Shown one piece after another: positions 1 through 12,099 of a stretch of DNA of 64,000 nucleotides. Source of the DNA: Candolleomyces eurysporus. Taxonomy: Eukaryota; Basidiomycota; Agaricomycetes; Agaricales; Psathyrellaceae. The notes beneath the pieces are model-generated. The model was not told the origin of the DNA, did not search any database, and saw only the letters and a program-made list of their open reading frames with translations. A program made the translations under genes and the position numbers. How positions within the stretch are numbered: the first letter of the stretch is position 1; every line of letters begins with the position of its first letter. The stretch is from the NCBI GenBank assembly GCA_027579435.1, contig JANBPK010000936.1:1-64000 (forward strand), written 5' to 3'.

Positions 1-2035
1 TATATAGAAAGTAAGTCTGCTTCATTATGAACCTGAACTGGGCATTCAACTCGACTGTTGGATAGGCTGTGAGTCTGCTTAACAAACCTGAATTTCTGGC
101 CATTCAGCTCTTCTGTTGTATAGGCTGTAAGTTTGCTTAATGAACCTGAATTTCTGGCCATTCAGCTCATCTTTTGTATAGGCTGTAAGTCTGCTTCCTC
201 ATGAACCTAGATTTGTGGCCATTCAGCTCATCTGTTGGATAGTATGTAGGTCTGCTTCCTCATGACCCTGAATTTCTGGCCTGTCAGCTCACCTGTTGGA
301 TAGTTAGTAAGTCTGCTCCTTCATGAATTTGAATCTCTCCCCATTCAGCTCATTTGTTGTATAGGAAGTGAGTCTGCTTCCTCATGAACCTGGATTTCTG
401 GTCATTCAGCTTATCTGTTGTATAGGAAGTAAGTCTGCTTCCTCATGGGCCCAAATTTCAAACCATTCAGCTCCTCTGTTGTATAGAAAGTATGTCAGCT
501 TTCTGATGAACCTGAATTTCTGGCCGCTCAGCTCATTTTTTGTACAGTATGTAAGTCTGCTCCTTCATGAACATGAATCTCTGGCCATTCAGCTCATCTG
601 TTGCACAGGAAGTAAGTCTGCTTTCTCATCAGCTTGAATCTTTGGCCATCAAGCTCATCTGTTGTACAGGAAGTAAGTGTTCTTTCTCATGAGCCTGGAC
701 TTCTGCCCTGTCAGCTTATCTGTTGTATAGCTTGTAAGTCTGCTTCCTCAATGAGCCTGACTTTCTGGCCATTCAGCTCATCTGTTATATAGGGAGTATG
801 TCTGCTTTGTCATGAACATAAATCTCTGGTCATTAAGCTAATTTCTTGTGCAGTATGTAGGCTTACTTCCTCATGAACCTGAATCTCTGGATGGTTACAT
901 CATCTGTTCTATAGTTTGTAAGTCTGCCCCCTCATGAAACTGAATTTTTGGCTATTGAGCTCATCTGTTGTATAGCTTGTAAGTTCACCACCTCATGAGC
1001 CCAAATTTCTGGCCATTTACCTCATCTGTTGTATAGTTAGTAAGTCTGCTTCCCCATGAATCTGAATTTCTGGCAAGTCAGCTCATCTATTGTATAGGAA
1101 GTAAGTCTACTTTATGAACCTGGTTTTCTGGCCATTCAGCTAATGTGTTGTATAGGGAGTAAGCCTGCTTCCCAATGAACCTGTATCTCCGGCCATTCAG
1201 CTCATTTGTTGTATAGGGAGTAAGTCTACTTAATCATAAACCTGGATTTCTGGCCATTCAGCCTATCTGTTGTATAGAAAGTAAGTCTGCTTCCTCATGG
1301 ATCTGAATTTATGGCCATTTAGCTCATCTGTTGTATAGTTTGTATGTTTGCTTCCTCATAAGTCTGAATTTCTGGCCATTCAGCTCATCTGCTGCATTGT
1401 ACAGGAAGTAAGTCTGCATCCTTATAAACATGAATTTCTGTCCAGCCATTTCATCTGTTGTATAGAAAGTAAGTCTGCTCCCTCATAAACATGAATTTCT
1501 GGCCATTCAGCTCATCTGTTGTATAGGAAGTAAGTCTGTCTTTCCATAAACCTGAATTCCAAGTTATTCAGCTCATCTGTTGCATAGTATGTAAGTCTGC
1601 TTCTGCAAGAATCTGAATTTCTAGCCCTCCAGCTCATTTGCTTTACAGTTTGTGAGTTTTCTCCTCCATGAATCAGAATTTCTGGCCATTCCAATCATTG
1701 TTGGTGTAGAGAGTAAGTCTGCCTTTCCATGAACCTAAATCTCTGGCCATTCAGCTCAACTTTTGTATAGTATGTAAGTCTGCTCCCTCAGGAACCTGAA
1801 TTTTTGGTCATTTAGTTCATCTATTGTATAGCAAGTAAGTTCACTCCTTCACAAACCTGAATTTCTGGCATCCAGCCCACCTGGTGTATAGGAAGTAAGT
1901 CTGCTTCCTCACAAACACGCTGAATTTCTGGCCATTTAGCTCATCTGTTCTATAGTTTGTAAGTCTGCTTCCTCATCGATCTGCATCCCTGCTCATTCAG
2001 CTCGTCTGCTGTATAGCAAGTACATCTGCTTCCTC
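1..2035. repeat. 61-bp minisatellite array
   Basis: About 33 head-to-tail, imperfect copies of a roughly 61-bp unit fill the left edge. Each unit reads approximately GTAAGTCTGCTTCCTC, then ATGAACCTGAATTTC, then TGGCCATTCAGCTC, then ATCTGTTGTATAG. The first three spacings are 57-59 bp and the next ones settle at 61 bp. Copies differ by substitutions and small indels, so no long ORF survives and the short ORFs here are chance. The array starts at base 1, so its true length is unknown. No telomere-like motif is visible. Confidence 0.95.
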
Positions 2036-3363
2036 ATGAACCCGCACCTCTGGTCAGCTCATCTTTTTCTTAGGACCGTTCCAGGAAGTCTGTGGCACAA
2101 CAACAATCTCGGGCCAAGTCACCCATCCCAGACCCACACCCTGGCAAGTCAAGAAGTGTGTAGCACTTTACCTGCCTTTTGCTCTGTTCACTCATGCCCT
2201 GGCACAGTTGAAGAAGTAAAGGAATGATGAGCGCACTGAGGATTCCCATCACTCAGTCTGTCAGACTCTGCCATGTGTGTCCCCTTTCTCTCACTCAAAG
2301 ATTCACAGTTCCTCTCACTGTGCAACTCTGACTCGTTCATCACATCAGATCTCAAACTCGACCAGTTCACACTCCTCCTTGTTCCAAGCTGGGATGTCAA
2401 TACCTGTGCATTCTGCCACTCAGCAATTGAACCCGGTGTTTGCATCTATATTTCATGTCTATCTTCTCTTTCCACCTCTCAGTTAATTTTTNCCTGCGTC
2501 CGTTTNGATTTGGATATATTTTCTATTTTCGATATCACGTTCCATCTTCGAAGTTGTCTGTTATCGGACCCTTCGATTTCTCTACTCATGTATTGGCCCA
2601 TGCTCAATCAGCACCGCACCGTTCTGGAAACGCGACAAACGGCCAGTGAAGTCGCGTCTGTGCACAAGCAGTGTCACTTGTGGCTAAGTTGCCGTCCTTG
2701 GAACGGTTTCAGATGCGCCTCTTTTCAATTCTGATCGTTCAAGTGTGTATTGGCCCCAATATCGCAATTGGAAGTGTCGACGACTTTTTGAACTTGTCTG
2801 GAAGCGAGCTAGAGGAGCATAACGATTCCTGACTCAATCGAAGCATACTGATTGATTATACCGATCCTAGAGAAGACAAAGCCCCCCCAAAAAAAGCAAA
2901 ACGGGAAGAGAAAAACAAGCGTTTGATGCCGACATGGACAGAGCAAGCAAGCACGTACGCCCGGAAGAGCGTGCATGGTAAAGACAAATTGAAATCCGAT
3001 GAAGAACGGTCATGAAAAAGAGCTCCAGCATCTAATCGCCCGTGGACCCCCTCACCAGCTGTGCAACTTTCTCCGTCTCGCAACTCTACCTCCACCTGCA
3101 CCGCCATCTCTACCTCTGCTGTTATGGTATTTGGGTGGTTGGAGGCACTGCTGGTTCGACCACACAGACTGAGGTCATTGAAGCTGAATCGCAACGATGG
3201 GAATATAGGCCGCTGCCGGTTATACGCCTTGCAGATGGTATACTCGCATCTGTAGTTGTCGTTATTGTGGATAATACACCTGCTGCTGTTGTCGCAGTGG
3301 CGCATGTGTAACACCGTCGTCTCAAGGTTAGAGTGCGATAGGTGCATTCCAAATTTTATTCAT
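2036..3363. other. Intergenic, no supported gene
   Basis: Unique sequence follows the minisatellite. It contains two N characters (2492 and 2506). The ORFs here (for example 2273-2734 on plus and 2856-3347 on minus) have no recognisable domain and no convincing splice structure. I see nothing I can name. Confidence 0.5.
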
Positions 3364-4500
3364 TCAGCTTCTATATAATGCAGTGCATGTCGTGATACAA
3401 ATACAACTCTCACCTTGCGAAGAAGTCAGCAATACACACATAGAGGCCATGAACGAGATAGATAGATAGATAGGCAGTACAGTGTATTTAGCTTCCCGAT
3501 ATGCTAGGTTAGATAGAGCGATGGGTGAATGAATGCCTCGTACGACGATCAACGTCCGAAAAATGAGATGAGCTTGATGACGATGCGATGCGATGCATGG
3601 TGGTGGTGGCACAAAGTGCGGATCGTAGAAGGGAGCAGCGGACTTGCTTGCGTTCTTCTTGAGCGTGCAGGTCTTCTTTGAGCCAGAGGACGATCCCGAG
3701 TTGCCGTTGCCGTTGCCTGACAACAAGGTCGAGGTGGACGAAGGGGTCGAGTCTCTGGCGGGGGCAGCGGTACCAGACAACCGGGAGACAGCAGGGCCAG
3801 GGAACTGGTAGTTGAGCCTTTTATCAAAGACGTTGCGGACGAGGATGCCGGCGTCGTTGTCACTGTAGGCACCAGGGAATGAAACCAGTTCACCTTTGGA
3901 GGGAACGCCAGCACCGGAGCCACCGATGCGAATCTGGGTGCAGGCTGCGTATAATTCGATCGGATGTTCTCAGGTAGCTTGGCACTCGCATTGCTGACTC
4001 GCATTGCAGCGATTAATGAGTTTCTTTTTATCATAGAGAGAAAGGAAGATGCGTACCGGGTTCGCCTTCTTTCCAACTTGATGAATCTCGAATCGTCCGG
4101 CTTTGGTAGAGTCGACTTCGCTGCATGGGGCGTCTCCACAGCTTGCGGGGTGGATGCGTATAGGACCGGCGTAAAACCACTGTAAAACAATGAATCAGTC
4201 GGTCAAGAGCAGGCGGTCGTGGAGGGCAAGAGGGAACTTACGAAGCTGACGTCGGCAGTTCCCCAGTCAAAGGCAGGGGTATCCCCAGGAGCGACAAAGG
4301 AGCCGGCACGACAGTTAAGATCGGGATTCCTAGCACCGTTGATAGTCAATCTTGGTACGGACTTGACAGATAATAGTGTCGCGGTTGTTTCATGAACCGC
4401 TTGGCTGGTTGCCGGTGAAAGGCTGGCCGTTGATTGCCACCGAGTGCATGAAAGTGTGTGTCGAGACATAAGAGGCAAGCAAGAGAGGGAGGAAAAGCAT
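3364..4500 (-). pseudogene. Decayed AA9 (GH61) lytic polysaccharide monooxygenase
   Basis: On the minus strand an ATG at 4500 opens a signal peptide (MLFLPLLLASYVST) followed by HTFMHSVAINGQPFTGN, which matches the mature N-terminus of AA9 enzymes, where the first His binds copper. Later AA9-like blocks are INGARNPDLNC, VAPGDTPAFDWG, then after a 62-bp intron (4180-4241) WFYAGPIRIHPASCG, and in the last exon CTQIRIGGSGAG, FPGAYSDNDAGILV and YQFPGPAV. The gene looks dead. A TGA lies at 4390-4392 where the family has Trp (GS-stop-NNRDTI), a frameshift separates the QVRTKID block from INGARNPD, and the segment that should carry the second copper His (family pattern RHE.IALH) is missing between AKLPENIRS and CTQIRIGG. 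The C-terminal tail also reads on into unrelated sequence. AA9 enzymes cleave cellulose oxidatively outside the cell. Unusual introns could explain one break but hardly all three. Confidence 0.68.
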
Positions 4501-5863
4501 TCAGGCGTACAACTTTGTTGGAGTCGCAGTCGCTGGGGTCTTCTGTTGTCTGGTTGCGTGGGTGTCGTGGAAGTGAGGCCAGGATCCAAGAGTAGGTCCG
4601 GTAGATCCGGAACACTCGGTCCGGGATAATTGCCTCCAAATGGGGCGCCGGTTCCGAGCCTATGCCTGCTGCCTCTGAACGTCTCGACTTTGGGGTGTGG
4701 GCCGCTGCCATGCGGCACGGTCGACCGAGTCTTTACGTTTTTTTTTTCCCTTTTCCTCATACAAGTAGATGCATCCGATTCCATATTCTAGATCAACTAC
4801 ACAGCATCATCACCAGGCTCGTTCATTACATGGTCCATGTCAGGCTCAGGGGCAAATGGATCACCATCATCTACAGACCAAGTACCGTAAACCTCCGGTA
4901 TTCATGCGCCTGTCTTCTGCAATGTCCTGGTGTAATGCCCACACCATCCTTCATAATGATCGATAGAAAGCTCATAGAACGTCAGCACCGCTCCGGTGGG
5001 AGTGGTGATGGCAGTGGGAACACTCTGAATTCACGGCATCCAGTCATTTGCGTGAGATGAGGATACTGTGCTCGACGTTCAGTTGATCTATAGACCTGGC
5101 TAAGATTGACTGGAGAATGTCAACGAGAGGCTGAACAATTAGTGCAAAGCAAGACAAAGACTAGTCATAACATTGGAATGTAGCTGTAAGGAGTACAGAA
5201 AAAATTAAAATGCTTGCTCTCAACCACAAGAAAGCGGCACCTGTTCCTCCCTAACATTGATTGCAAACTCTTATCCTCAGGAAAGTATTATGGAACGGGA
5301 ATTATCATGGATATGTTCAACCAATAACCGCGGCCAAGACCAAGGTAGTTTGAAACATTGGCATAGTCAAAGTCATCATAATGAGGACAAAAGAATGCAT
5401 GAATGCTAAAGGTGGTGAAAAGTAAAGGTAAGAACAGAACAGGCAAAGTTGCCGGGAAGATAACATGTCGATCGAGAGGGACAGCGCTGACGCCAAATCA
5501 ACAGATTAATGACGTCACAACTATATATAATTTGCTAAAAATATAGGCATTGCACAGGATCGAACGCAGGGCCGTCAAGGGATTCAGAGGTGAACGAGAT
5601 TGGTCCAGACTCCTTCCAAAAGGATATGGGTTGATGGGGCTCACAGCCACCGCCCACCAAACGTCGGTGTAAAGAAACGAGCTTTCCTTACGTAAAGACT
5701 CGTAACTTCCCCTCGCCGCACTCGTCACGGTCACTCATCTCCAGCCCAACGCACCAGAAATTGGCTGTATCTCGGAAGATTTGGAAGCAGGAAATTGACG
5801 TGTATGGATTTGTCTTGCGAAAATAACGCGAATATAGCTCTGACCCCATGTTTCTTCTAGGAT
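4501..5863. other. Intergenic, no supported gene
   Basis: AT-rich intergenic sequence lies between the AA9 relic and the unknown gene at 5864. Short ORFs are present on both strands, but none has a domain, a signal peptide or a plausible exon chain. Confidence 0.5.
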
Positions 5864-6952
5864 ATGGGCTCATGGGCTAGGGTGGGCTGCAACGTGTCCA
5901 ACCGGCTGCCCTGGTTGTGTTCGAGCATGCGACAGTCATCGAACTCGGCTGTGTCATCTTCCATAGCCCGGGTACCACGAAGGGGAAGGCCTACGATACG
6001 CCCGGTCACAAGCCTTGACCCTCATTGCCTTAATATAGGCGACTTACTCGATCTCTCAGGCCACCAACGCTCATGCATTTTCTTCTCCCCATCTACCAAC
6101 TCTACCACTGTTGAAGGGTCAAGCTCCGCTCCAAAAAATGTCCTTGTGTCATATAAAGATATCGACTCCCCATTTCCCCCGGGAACTCGTGGCCTCTTCT
6201 ACTTCCATCGACAGCTGCATGCCCACGTCGCGGCAGGGGAACTGCGTTTTCGCACATTTGACATCGACAACATCTCGACTCAAGCCGTGCTACAGAAACG
6301 GTTTGACAATGGGATCGATTTGGCCGACGCCGTCAACCCGTTTCTACCGTGGCGGCTATCTCTCCTATCATTAGCGTCTACCAGTCGTCCGGTTGTGTAC
6401 AACCTGCTAATGGAGCAAAACTTGGTAACACCATCCATGGACCAAAAATTGCAAGAGCTCCTTGTTCAGCTTCGGCGAGGCTTGGAGCCACGGACGACCA
6501 ACCACCGCCTGCGCTCACACGTGGTGGAAAAGGTAACTGACCCGTTCATTCTGGATTTCCGGAATGTGAGGCACAACTACCTTTTCCTCCATGAAGAGGC
6601 CATCCTCCGTTGTCAGTGGAAATACGGTTTCGTATCGTACTCAGGGAAGCGGACCTTTGCACGTCGTTGTTGTGATGCTTACTTATTCTCATCGCGTACA
6701 GGAAAGGCATGGGTTCGATTAGAGGTCGCCAGAGACGTCAATGGTAGCCCAGGAACAAATGTCGTGATGAGGGTACTGCAATTCGCTGAACCTCCCAATC
6801 ATACCGATAAAGTCTTTCAGTTGGAAGGTGGACTGGCCAAACAGTACAGTCGGCGTCTTGATCGTGAACGGGTTTGGACTGCGCCGTTTCCATCGCGCTT
6901 CATCTCCCCTTCTTCAATGAAGATACTGGAGACAACATATCTGAATACATAG
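5864..6952 (+). CDS. Hypothetical protein, single exon, 362 aa
   Basis: This is one uninterrupted ORF of 362 codons, long for this intron-rich region, so it is probably a real intronless gene. The N-terminal 40 residues are Ser/Arg-rich without a clear signal peptide. The middle contains mixed alpha/beta sequence such as GTRGLFYFHRQLHAHVAAGE. The C-terminal half is rich in Arg and aromatic residues (KYGFVSYSGKRTFARRCCDA). No transmembrane segment, zinc motif or catalytic motif is recognisable. Position 5864 is the first ATG in frame after an upstream stop, and an internal start cannot be excluded. I do not recognise the family. Confidence 0.6.
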   Translation: MGSWARVGCNVSNRLPWLCSSMRQSSNSAVSSSIARVPRRGRPTIRPVTSLDPHCLNIGDLLDLSGHQRSCIFFSPSTNSTTVEGSSSAPKNVLVSYKDIDSPFPPGTRGLFYFHRQLHAHVAAGELRFRTFDIDNISTQAVLQKRFDNGIDLADAVNPFLPWRLSLLSLASTSRPVVYNLLMEQNLVTPSMDQKLQELLVQLRRGLEPRTTNHRLRSHVVEKVTDPFILDFRNVRHNYLFLHEEAILRCQWKYGFVSYSGKRTFARRCCDAYLFSSRTGKAWVRLEVARDVNGSPGTNVVMRVLQFAEPPNHTDKVFQLEGGLAKQYSRRLDRERVWTAPFPSRFISPSSMKILETTYLNT

Positions 6953-7248
6953 ATTGTTCTCCTGCGCATAAAATTTCTTTTTGATTCGACCTTCTGCAAA
7001 GTGGACTCTCGGCAGAAGCAAGTCTAACGTTCTAACATTCAATCAATTCACAAACTATCTCCAAATAACACTCGTGAGTCGCAATCGTAATGCATGTGCC
7101 TAAACTATAGATACAAGTAGAATTTGAAGCCTCAGGTCGTTCTGAGAGTCTGGATTCTACTTGACAGGTGACTCAGTGAACGTCCGAAATTAGTCGCTTG
7201 CGTGCTTTGGAATCAAATAGGCAATGCAGTCTCAACTAGGCGTCATCA

Positions 7249-9852
7249 ATGTCTTCCTCAACCCTCACCACCTCGGTTCCCGAGATAACGGGCATCTCAT
7301 TCAACTACACCAATGAACCTAGTGCCAAAGTCTTGCTTATGAAGGCATATTGCCTGGACCCTCCCCAAGATGATGGATGTCGCTACGGTCCCTGTCCAAA
7401 CCCGGATGTCACTGGAATCGGTCAGCAAATATCAAGTGCGTTGACCATTTTTCTTTGGATAGCGCGGTTCTAACTTGTTGCGTGTGATACTGCTACAGTA
7501 TACCTCACTACGGGAACGTTCAGTAAGTGGCATACAGGACTTTGAAAGCGTCTTTCTCTCAGAGAAATGCATCTCAGCTTTCGCTCTTGTGTACTTCCCA
7601 CAACTCGTACGGCCGATGCTCTATGCCCATCTTGCCGTCATGTACTCCCTGATGATCGCGGCTCTGATCTCTATAACTCATGGGCAGCTGACTCAAAACG
7701 ACGGCGTCTTCGTTTTGGTGGCAGTCGGATCTCCGTGCACGATCTACCTCTGGTTTTCGACACTCCGTTCCCTTATCGGCCACCACGATTTCCCCATCCT
7801 GGAAAGTCAAGATCGTCGGAACCGCCGTGAAGTCCAGCTACTCAAGCTCCTGTGCTTGTTGAGCATAGCTTTCGAAGCCGTTCTCATTTGCCTCGTTTTC
7901 GTTCCTTCTCCTCGCATCCACTTCAGCCAGCCGTCATGCAACAGGGAGTTCGGAAAGAAGCTCGTTCTCAATCTCGCTTGGGCGTTTCAATACGTGCGTG
8001 AAGGACTTTTGAGCATTGGATGGATTATGGCTAGTGTTTGGTTCTATCGACGGTGGTATAACCGCCATAGACAGAACGTCAACCGGGCAGGCACGGTACT
8101 GTGGTCCCAGTGAGCAGAGCTTTGTGTTTCTCTCAATTGTTGCCTTTCTCACCCTTCAATAATGAAAAGGTCGGCCTCACTTCATCGGAACGATGCGTTG
8201 GGAAACAGGAACATGAACTTTGATCTGGATCTTGTTGCTTGGACGGAAGACCTGCTGCAAGCCCGCTACCCAACCCTCATGACCCCACCTGCCACCAAAC
8301 TTGTCGTCGTAGCACTCCAAGTCTCTGGATTTGCTTCCCTGATAAGTCAGTTGACCGATAGTATCATTGCGGGCCTCCTTCTCGTGGGGATATGGCACTC
8401 GTATTTCCGCCAGGAGCGAGGGAATACATTTCCTCCACCCACGAAGTCATGGATTCCATGCATTATGTATGTTTAAACACCCCCTACAGGTCAAACATGT
8501 TCTCATCTTCATCATTCTTAGGATGAGTATTGCAATTGTTGGGCTGTTGCTGCCGATAAGTACCCAATTTGCGGCTGCCCGCGCCTCGCTGTTTGCACTG
8601 CCCCTTGTAGTTAGCCTATGGCTCACGGAGCTCAACAGTTTGCGAGGTAATGATTCATCAGCACCAGTCATCAGCAAAAGGACATACTTGCAAAAGGGAG
8701 TGTACGTCCGTTCTTCCACTCCATCTCTATGCTAGATCTCCAGCTAAACTCAAGGCTAGGGCTTCAGTCTTGATCATGAGCTTTGTGCCTCTCTCCGCCT
8801 TCACGTTTATGGATGTTCCGAGGATGTATGATGCCATGATTCTCTTCATTCTTTACTCAACACGCTTCCCTCGCATCTGGAGACTCCTTACAGCACCGGA
8901 TCAATCAACATCTGCTGAGACAAAATCATCCTGGGATGCTATGCACATCCTACTGTAAGTGATATCTCGTTCCTAACCTTTTTCACAGTTTGAGACTTGT
9001 TTCGTTTTCTCATCAGGCCTGCGGGAGCAGCTGCAATCCTTGTGGCGTGGAACCCTGTTATGATTGATACGTTGCGCTATTACGTGTTAAGCCCAATTAA
9101 GACAGAAGAAAGCTTCATACTCATATTCACACTCGAAACCTGGAGCATTTCTCCGTGGATCGTCGCTTGGTTGGGAACGACGACTTGGCTTCATAACGTG
9201 GATGGACATCAGCGAACCGATCAGATAATGTACGTTCATCTACCAAATTGATCATAGTAACGGTCAACTCACCTCAGACCGATTGGTGGTCGCAGAGGGG
9301 CTATATTCTATAGAGCACACATCTTCAAGTTTGGTTTCTTTGTCTTCTCTCCAAATGCACTTTGGATCCAAGCGTGTATCCTGTCAAATCCGACGAACTC
9401 TACTTCGATGACGTTTGGACAGGTAAGCAGAGTCACAGCGTCCGAGTTGCGATTTGAGTATGCTTCTGTTAGCTCATCCATGTCCAATGCTATAGGTATT
9501 TGCCTCCATCGTCTCGCTCGTTACGGTCTTATCTCTTGTGGACGAACTGCGACGCATCAAGAAGTCGGATTGTGTTGCGTTCCTCAAGTCGGAGCCACTT
9601 TCTTGCTCTATGGAAGCTAGCCCAAACTCAACGTTACCAACCTTGGTCGACTACACCGGCAATTTGTCAATTGCGCAACGGCTTTCTGCGGCCAACGTCG
9701 GTGGCCATGGGAATGATGCGATTCATCTATTCCCACTAGTTCGTGGAGGGAGCTCAGGAAATCAAAATAATACCCAGCAGCCTCTCAGTGATCAGCTAGT
9801 ACAGACTCGGAGTTGTACGTTACACAAGCCGAGTAGATCGTCGACGATTTAG
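7249..9852 (+). CDS. Large multi-pass membrane protein, family unknown
   Basis: A multi-exon gene. The first exon gives a Cys-rich luminal-type N-terminus (YCLDPPQDDGCRYGPCPNPD, then VTGIGQQIS). Later exons encode about ten hydrophobic segments, including LYAHLAVMYSLMIAALISI, GVFVLVAVGSPCTIYLWF, LLKLLCLLSIAFEAVLICLV, ATKLVVVALQVSGFASLIS, MSIAIVGLLLPIS, MSFVPLSAFTFM and PAGAAAILVAWNPVMI. Introns I can place include 8110-8169, 8467-8521, about 8647-8742 and those near 8956-9016, 9230-9280 and 9420-9494. The tail after VDELRRIKKSDC is polar. A stop codon at 8111 suggests two genes, but it overlaps a GTGAGC donor; splicing at 8109/8170 keeps the frame (WSQ-SASLHR), so I prefer one gene. Two adjacent genes (7249-8113 and 8162-9852) is the alternative. 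A role in transport or signalling is possible but not shown. Confidence 0.6.
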
Positions 9853-10582
9853 TAGTTCACTGTATTCTCTAACTCTTTCACAAGACAAACCAAATGGTCG
9901 TTATGAGCCACGTATTCAAGTAGCTGATGCCTCAATAAATCACGGCCAAACAACCATGAGGAAGATCCTGACGCAAGCTGAGCAATGGATCGCCACTCGC
10001 GTGAGGTACCCATCCATTTCCTATCAATATCTTCGATGTAGGCCATCATGATAGAGTTCGGAGATTCGAAAGTCTGTTAACCCGCAATCAGCTAGTAAGC
10101 ATCAGCCCGCTTCAATTACCGTTGATCAAACAGGGTTCAACAGGTTCAATGAATGAAGTAGGCGTCCAATTGCCATGTTTTGAGCGGCTACGTTTCTTAG
10201 CATCGTAAGTATCCGGTGTTTGGGTGTTCCCATTTTCCTTTCTTTACATTTGCTAGATGAATCGTATCCGGGAGGTTGTCATACCTTTGTCGGCCGGGAT
10301 GTTCGTGGCCGAGGCTCGCATCACATGAGGTTTTAGAAGATTAGAAAATTAATTCCTCTTGTCCCCTTCTTTGCTCCTTGTTTTGACCGTACGCAACGAA
10401 GGCCCAAGCTCTGTCTAGTCACCTACCGGTCTGAGCAGTGAAGGTGGTCCCACACGGCGACCTTAAACCATTATTAGAGGTGGACAAAGGATCAAAGTCG
10501 CACGGCCACCCGTCGGAGTATTCAAAAGGGCTGCCACTGGTCTTCCTCATTACAACTGCCACCTCGACAACATCGACCAGCT
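9853..10582. other. Intergenic, no supported gene
   Basis: Between the membrane protein and the F-box relic I see no ORF with a recognisable domain. Probable promoter and UTR sequence. Confidence 0.5.
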
Positions 10583-11940
10583 ATGGCATCAACTCCCTCC
10601 GCATTCACTCGGTTCTTCCACGAGAATTACTACTATCAGAGCGATCAAGAACACCGTCAAATCTCTAATATCATCCCAGAGCACCAACCCCTAATTTCTC
10701 GCCTCGACCTCAAGCTCCGCAACATCGGTGCAATAGAGTCCCAAAGTTGCCCTATAGATGGTCTCCTCGATCGGAAGGTGGAGCATGAAGAAGCCTTGGA
10801 AAAGCACGAGAGTCTCCTCGCTCCTGCCCAAAAGTTACCGGACGATGTGCTTAGCGAGATATCGTCCTTGCTGGCCCTTCGTCGAAGCCAAGCGAAGTCG
10901 ATGCCTCGATCGAAGCTTAACCCCTCACTTTTCATTTCTGCGAGTGTGTAGTAAATGGTTCAAGGTCGCCAGTAGCATCTCATCCCTGTGGAACACAATT
11001 GTCATTCGCTGTCCGAAAGACCCCCCCCCCCCCGCTACGAGCTGGCAATTCTGGCGCTGACCCAGTGGGAGTTGCTCGCGGATGACTCCAGGCTTTCTGT
11101 CAATTTCACAAAGCAGCTACCTCTTACTGTCTACCTCTATGAGATGATAGCGCAGCCCCATGGTCGCTATATGACCTACGCAGCGCTGTCCTATCGAATC
11201 CTTGGGCCACTCCGTAAAGCTCGCAACAGATGGGTGTCGTTATCAGCCGGGCACCATTCACTCGTGTGCTACCACATGTTGCAATCCTTCAAGGAGAGCT
11301 CTGAGCGTCCGCCCATCCTCCCTTTGGAAATCAAACTGCCATGGAGCGATCGGTGGACTGAAGATTGCGGTAATCGACATGTCGTCTATGCCACTATTTC
11401 GAATGATCCAGGGAATTCTCCCATTTTGGACCAACCTTACGGTTCTACACAACGTCTTCACCACCCCTTTGGAGCCTTAACACGTGCTGGCTACTTGCCG
11501 AAAGCTGGAGGTTGGTGGATCCGTCTGTCCGCGGCTGCGAGAGCCAGAAGACGATGAGTTCTACAATTTCGATACTGACGCTGTCACTGAAAAGGCTCAA
11601 GATATTGAAACTGGGTTGAAGGAGGCGATGTTCAACAATCTCATCCCTGGGATGCTCAACGACCTCACGTCCGAAATCAAGTTCACTCGTGGTATATCCA
11701 AGCTCGAGCTTTTAAATCGGCGCTGCAAACATCACCGCTGGAGCCACTGTCTCGACTGTTCGACCCTCATCAGCTTGAAGCGCTTGGGCTTTCGTGTGCG
11801 AATCGGAGCGGTGATATCAAAAAATTCGGAGACACGACGGTGTGGCCACGTTTGCTTCACTTGCGTGTCAAGTTGAGGGTTCGGGATTGCTTGCCGCTGT
11901 TCCAGGCCATATAGGTTTGACCTCGTAAGGCTCGTACTCA
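10583..11940 (+). pseudogene. F-box-like protein relic with several frameshifts
   Basis: The sequence has the layout of basidiomycete F-box proteins. A basic N-terminus and heptad-like region are followed by LAPAQKLPDDVLSEI (the F-box core), then VCSKWFKVASSISSLWNTI, a pattern that normally follows directly. Here the two parts are in different frames. The frame breaks again at a run of 13 C residues (11021-11033), after which LALTQWELLADDSRLSV and later LPLFRMIQGILPFWTNLTVL continue in yet other frames. At least three shifts are needed to read through. F-box proteins recruit substrates to SCF ubiquitin ligases. Indel sequencing errors could explain the poly-C break but probably not all of them. 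Confidence 0.55.
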
Positions 11941-12099
11941 CCTTGGGTCTCGAGATCTTCGTTTTTTGTGAAGTGGATGCAAGGAGAGGCCTTGTCGATT
12001 CCGACTCAGAGGTTCTACTTGTTCATCCCCATCTGCCGTGTATAAAGCGCTACAGTACTTGATTACAATTGGGGTGAGTGATTTATCACTAAGGTCCTT

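Noticed and set aside
1..2035. Minisatellite as a telomere, subtelomere or CRISPR-like array
   Set aside because: Units are contiguous without spacers, no TTAGGG-type repeats are present, and the genome is clearly eukaryotic.
2273..2734. 153-codon ORF after the minisatellite
   Set aside because: It crosses two Ns that would each shift the frame and has no recognisable domain.
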